Positions 61,131 through 64,000 of a stretch of 64,000 nt of DNA are shown one piece after another. The DNA comes from Mesorhizobium loti CJ3sym (GTDB lineage: Bacteria; Pseudomonadota; Alphaproteobacteria; Rhizobiales; Rhizobiaceae). The stretch covers positions 86,300 to 150,299 of the forward strand of contig NZ_KI421462.1 in the NCBI RefSeq assembly GCF_000472785.1, in the 5' to 3' direction. A program made the position numbers and the translations under genes. Each line of letters begins with the position of its first letter. Within the stretch, counting starts at the first letter, position 1. The notes under the pieces are model-generated. The model saw nothing but the letters and a program-made list of their open reading frames with translations, made no database searches and was not told the origin of the DNA.

Positions 61131-64000
61131 TCAACGCCCAGCGTCGGAGCGCTCTCTGCTCCTGAAGGAAGCCATGAGGTCCGCTCGGGCTTGATCGGAG
61201 GCTTGGCCGACGGACGTTGTGTTTGCGTCGCTCGGCTGCCGCCCGATGGCGAGGCTTTGCGAATTGTCAGTCCTTTGCCTTTTCGCTGGTCTCAACGGCG
61301 CTGTGTAACGTTCAGTGTTGATGATGACGCCCCCGCTGTTCACGCGGTTGCTCCTGTGCAGTGTACTCGTCAGCTTGTCCTCGGCCTCGCGCGTCTGGCC
61401 CAAGTGCCGTTCCAACGGCGCTGGCGCGACCTGTCTGGCTTGCTGCTCTTGCAAGGCGGCGTGTTGCACCTGCGACCCGGCTGCTGCCAAAGCTTCGGCG
61501 GGGCTTGCGGCAAGCTCGTGCGGCAAGCGCCCCTCTCTCAGTCGGTTTTGCAGCGCCTGCCGATCGGCGACGAGGTAGTTGAGGTGCAGCGGCAGCTGCT
61601 GGTCTGGCCGCTCTTCGTTCGCCAATCGACGAACCAGCTCGCGCGTGCCGTCCACCACGAAGACGCCGCAGTCAACAGCGTTTTTCTGCTGCGCCATGTC
61701 GGGTGTTACCAGGGTCGCGTCCAGTCTTGTAGCGAGCTTTCGTGCAGGCGCGTCGTTGTATCGCTGTTCATTTTGCTGGATGGAGTCGTAGTGATAGGCG
61801 ACCGCTCTTTCCGGATCGCGGCGATCTACGAGGAGCAGCGACCAATGGGTGCCGCGGTCAATACCCACCCCATCGTTCACTGGCACGAACAGGAAGTCGG
61901 ATGGGCCGGCGTTTCGATCATAAATCGACTGCAATGTGCCTCGCGCGTCTTGCTGCTCCATGTGGCGCAGCAGATGGGAGACCGACGGATCGACCAGCCG
62001 CGTCCGGGCGGCGAGCGCTGGATCGGCCTGCTGCAGCTGCTGCTCGAGGAATTCGTAATCCCTCTGGATATGTTCGTCGCCCAACAGTTCGGTGGCCCCG
62101 AGCACCGCCCCCCGGGGGAGATTGGACAAGCCTGACGGAAGGGCTTCGATGTGTGCATCGGAGGAGGTGGTCAGATCGACCAACGGAACCCCGAGATGGG
62201 TGTCTGAGAGCCTGGCGGTCGCTGGCAAGGCGGGTCCCGGAGCCCTTGCCGGTACTGCTGCCGCTCCAGCTTCCCTTATCGCTCCGCGATGGAGGAGCCA
62301 AACGTCATTGCCCTCCTCTGGCCTCCGGGCGGTGTAGCCGTGGCCTTTAATCTCGTAGTTCCATTCCGGCTTGTCCGCGTCCGGCAAGAGGCCATAATGG
62401 TACAAGGAAGAGAGCATCGCCTCTGGGACGCGTTGAGTCCCATGGGAGAAGCCTTTGGGCACGGCGAATGAGACGTTTATGGAGTTCTCGATGGCAGCGG
62501 GGGGTGCCTCAGACCTTGCAAAGGGCGCGGCCTCCGCATGCAGGCTTCCAATGTGTTCGGACCCTGGGCCTTGAACGGGTACCCCTGCCAATGGCAATTC
62601 ACCCAACTGCTGCATGGGGGGCTGCATCGGCACGCGGCCGCCTTCGCTCGGCGGCTGCTGAATGGCGATGCTTTGCGGATTATCAGTCCCCTGCCTCTCC
62701 GCCGGCCGCAACGGCGCCGTCGAATGTTCATTGTTGATGATGAACCGCTCGGGTGGCAGGAGGTTGCCCTGGTCAAGCGCATCCGGCCAGGGCCGGTGTT
62801 GGCTGACAGCTAACGCTGGCGGGGCGGCGGCCTCAACTCCGGCGTGCCCAGAGCCGGCTGCTGCCAAAGCGTCCGCCACGATCCTGTCTGACGCAGGCTT
62901 CGCATCGCGAACCCGTTCAAGCGCCAAGCGGAGATAATCGTTGCCTGGAAACAACACCTCGGCGAATTCGATCCGCGAATCATGATCCAGCCCAGAGATC
63001 GTCTGGCCCCGACTCTCAAGCTCCTCAGAAAATCTGCGAAGACTACGACCATAGGCAACACGGGTGCTTGGGGCCAAGCTGCTGTCACTGGTCACTTGTT
63101 CCAAGACATGCGCATCTGCCTTTGAAGGCACCGTCACTCGCCACCGGCCAGTCGCTGAATAGCCCGGCTCATGATACGCACGCAGGACGTTCAACGCCGG
63201 CCTTATATCCTTTATGTCAGTGTCTTTCGGAAAGAAGGTATCGAGGTGATCGACCAGGGATTGGTGATTTTTTAGATCAGTCGCTTGGCCACGAGCGCCG
63301 AGATCATTCGCCAATCGGCGAAGCGCATTCGAGTATATTCGCAGCGTCGGCGCGCTATGGTGTTGCTGAGCCTCAGCATGGGCGATCGCCTTATCAATCA
63401 CGTCCCGGTGTTCGTCGGACAAGTGGGGATAGCGGTTAGCCGGGGCACCAACAGTCACTGAATAGCCCGGCTCATGATAGACACGCAGGACGTTCAACGC
63501 CCTCTTCATATCATCGTTTTTCGGAAAGAAAGCATCGAGGTGATCGACCAGGGATTGGTGATTTTTTAGATCAGTCGCTTGGCCACGAGCGCCGAGATCA
63601 TTTGCCAATCGGCGAAGTGCATACCTGTATTTTAGGACCGTGCTCTCGCTATATTTTTGCTGAGCCGCAGCGTGGGCGATCGCCTTATCGATAAGGTCCC
63701 GGTGTTCGTCGGACAAATGGGGATAGCCGGTGGCACGGGCGCCACTCGCGACAGGTTCGGCTCGGCGCGGCTCGGCCACGTGCTGCTCAAAACCCGCTTG
63801 CCGCGATTGGCCAGCATCTGGCAAGAGGCCAGGGCGGTCCAAGGAAGAGAGCATCGCGTCTGGGACGCGTTGGGTCCCATGGGAGAAGCCTTGGGGGACG
63901 GCGAACGAAACGTTTATGGAGTCCTCGATCGCAGCCGGGGGCGCCTCGGACCTTGCTGAGGGCGCGGCCCCCGCATGCAGCCTTCCGATGTGTTCGGACC
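61131..64000 (-). CDS. repeat-rich C48 (Ulp1/SUMO-protease-like) effector, N-terminus off the right edge
   Basis: The frame is open to the window edge, so at least 955 residues are present and the start is outside. Read from the edge: a module (SEHIGRLHAGAAPSARSEAP, NVSFAVPQGFSHGTQRVPDA, MLSSL); two close ~90-residue repeats (YPHLSDEHRDLIDKAIAHA, LRRLANDLGARGQATDLKNH) and a third diverged one; a second copy of the module; then a C48 protease domain with THWSLLLVDRR (His), YHYDSI (Asp), NAVDCGVFVVDG (Cys). The C-terminus has PAKRQRTD, NLS-like, and R-x7-R-S-R-E-R, the VirB/D4 export pattern. It resembles the Msi059/NopD/XopD group. It probably removes SUMO in plant nuclei; this is inference. 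Confidence 0.82.
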   Translation of the reverse strand, partial: SEHIGRLHAGAAPSARSEAPPAAIEDSINVSFAVPQGFSHGTQRVPDAMLSSLDRPGLLPDAGQSRQAGFEQHVAEPRRAEPVASGARATGYPHLSDEHRDLIDKAIAHAAAQQKYSESTVLKYRYALRRLANDLGARGQATDLKNHQSLVDHLDAFFPKNDDMKRALNVLRVYHEPGYSVTVGAPANRYPHLSDEHRDVIDKAIAHAEAQQHHSAPTLRIYSNALRRLANDLGARGQATDLKNHQSLVDHLDTFFPKDTDIKDIRPALNVLRAYHEPGYSATGRWRVTVPSKADAHVLEQVTSDSSLAPSTRVAYGRSLRRFSEELESRGQTISGLDHDSRIEFAEVLFPGNDYLRLALERVRDAKPASDRIVADALAAAGSGHAGVEAAAPPALAVSQHRPWPDALDQGNLLPPERFIINNEHSTAPLRPAERQGTDNPQSIAIQQPPSEGGRVPMQPPMQQLGELPLAGVPVQGPGSEHIGSLHAEAAPFARSEAPPAAIENSINVSFAVPKGFSHGTQRVPEAMLSSLYHYGLLPDADKPEWNYEIKGHGYTARRPEEGNDVWLLHRGAIREAGAAAVPARAPGPALPATARLSDTHLGVPLVDLTTSSDAHIEALPSGLSNLPRGAVLGATELLGDEHIQRDYEFLEQQLQQADPALAARTRLVDPSVSHLLRHMEQQDARGTLQSIYDRNAGPSDFLFVPVNDGVGIDRGTHWSLLLVDRRDPERAVAYHYDSIQQNEQRYNDAPARKLATRLDATLVTPDMAQQKNAVDCGVFVVDGTRELVRRLANEERPDQQLPLHLNYLVADRQALQNRLREGRLPHELAASPAEALAAAGSQVQHAALQEQQARQVAPAPLERHLGQTREAEDKLTSTLHRSNRVNSGGVIINTERYTAPLRPAKRQRTDNSQSLAIGRQPSDANTTSVGQASDQARADLMASFRSRERSDAGR

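Noticed and set aside
63150..63721. Repeated DNA blocks that could suggest a CRISPR array
   Set aside because: The repeats are ~90 codons long, in frame and protein-coding; no short repeats with unique spacers. No CRISPR array was seen in the window.

Overview
The window looks like part of a Mesorhizobium-type (Rhizobiales) symbiosis island or integrative conjugative element. The evidence is a nod-box-driven nodM, a fixNOQP-fixGHIS set with an FNR-type regulator and hemN, a complete trb mating-pair operon with traG, a LuxI-type traI with a lux-type box, and a virA/virB1-11/virG system beside a SUMO-protease-like effector. Island texture is clear: many insertion-sequence scraps and broken genes lie between intact operons. 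The genus is inferred from gene content and remembered protein similarity, not from a search.

Layout. 1-5767: an accessory nucleotide/ribose-chemistry cluster (P-loop ATPase, phosphoribosyltransferase-like protein and XRE regulator on the minus strand; a NADAR protein divergent across a perfect 12-bp inverted repeat; then a PfkB kinase and a SIS-HAD fusion). 5768-7116: a broken fic gene and an integrase scrap. 7117-18119: the microaerobic respiration block, fixN-O-Q-P and fixG-H-I-S (minus strand), a hemerythrin-like gene, fnrN and hemN, with FNR/FixK-like boxes in the control regions. 18658-30559: DUF2274 gene, trbI-G-F-L-J-E-D-C-B, a CopG-like gene and traG, all on the minus strand. 30560-37418: a second hemN, a porin and many remnants (methyltransferase, zinT, IS6, dapA-like, endonuclease, hemN). 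37419-44495: nodM with nod box, traI with lux-type box, alpha-carbonic anhydrase, and a B3/4-LysE-DapA-like operon. 44565-61086: IS630 and ISKra4 scraps, virA, virB1-11 (minus strand), virG, IS66 scrap and a second ISKra4 scrap. 61131-64000: a large repeat-rich effector-like gene running off the right edge.

How the parts fit. The fix block builds a high-affinity cbb3 oxidase for the low-oxygen nodule. FnrN and HemN supply oxygen control and oxygen-independent heme synthesis. NodM feeds glucosamine into Nod-factor synthesis. TraI/lux box and Trb/TraG serve population-dependent transfer of the element. VirA/VirG and the VirB channel resemble the Agrobacterium machine; the neighbouring effector carries a C-terminal Arg pattern of the VirB/D4 export type and a C48 protease domain, so this channel probably sends protein into the plant cell. 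The least understood part is the left-hand cluster, which may be an undescribed defence or nucleotide-modification module.
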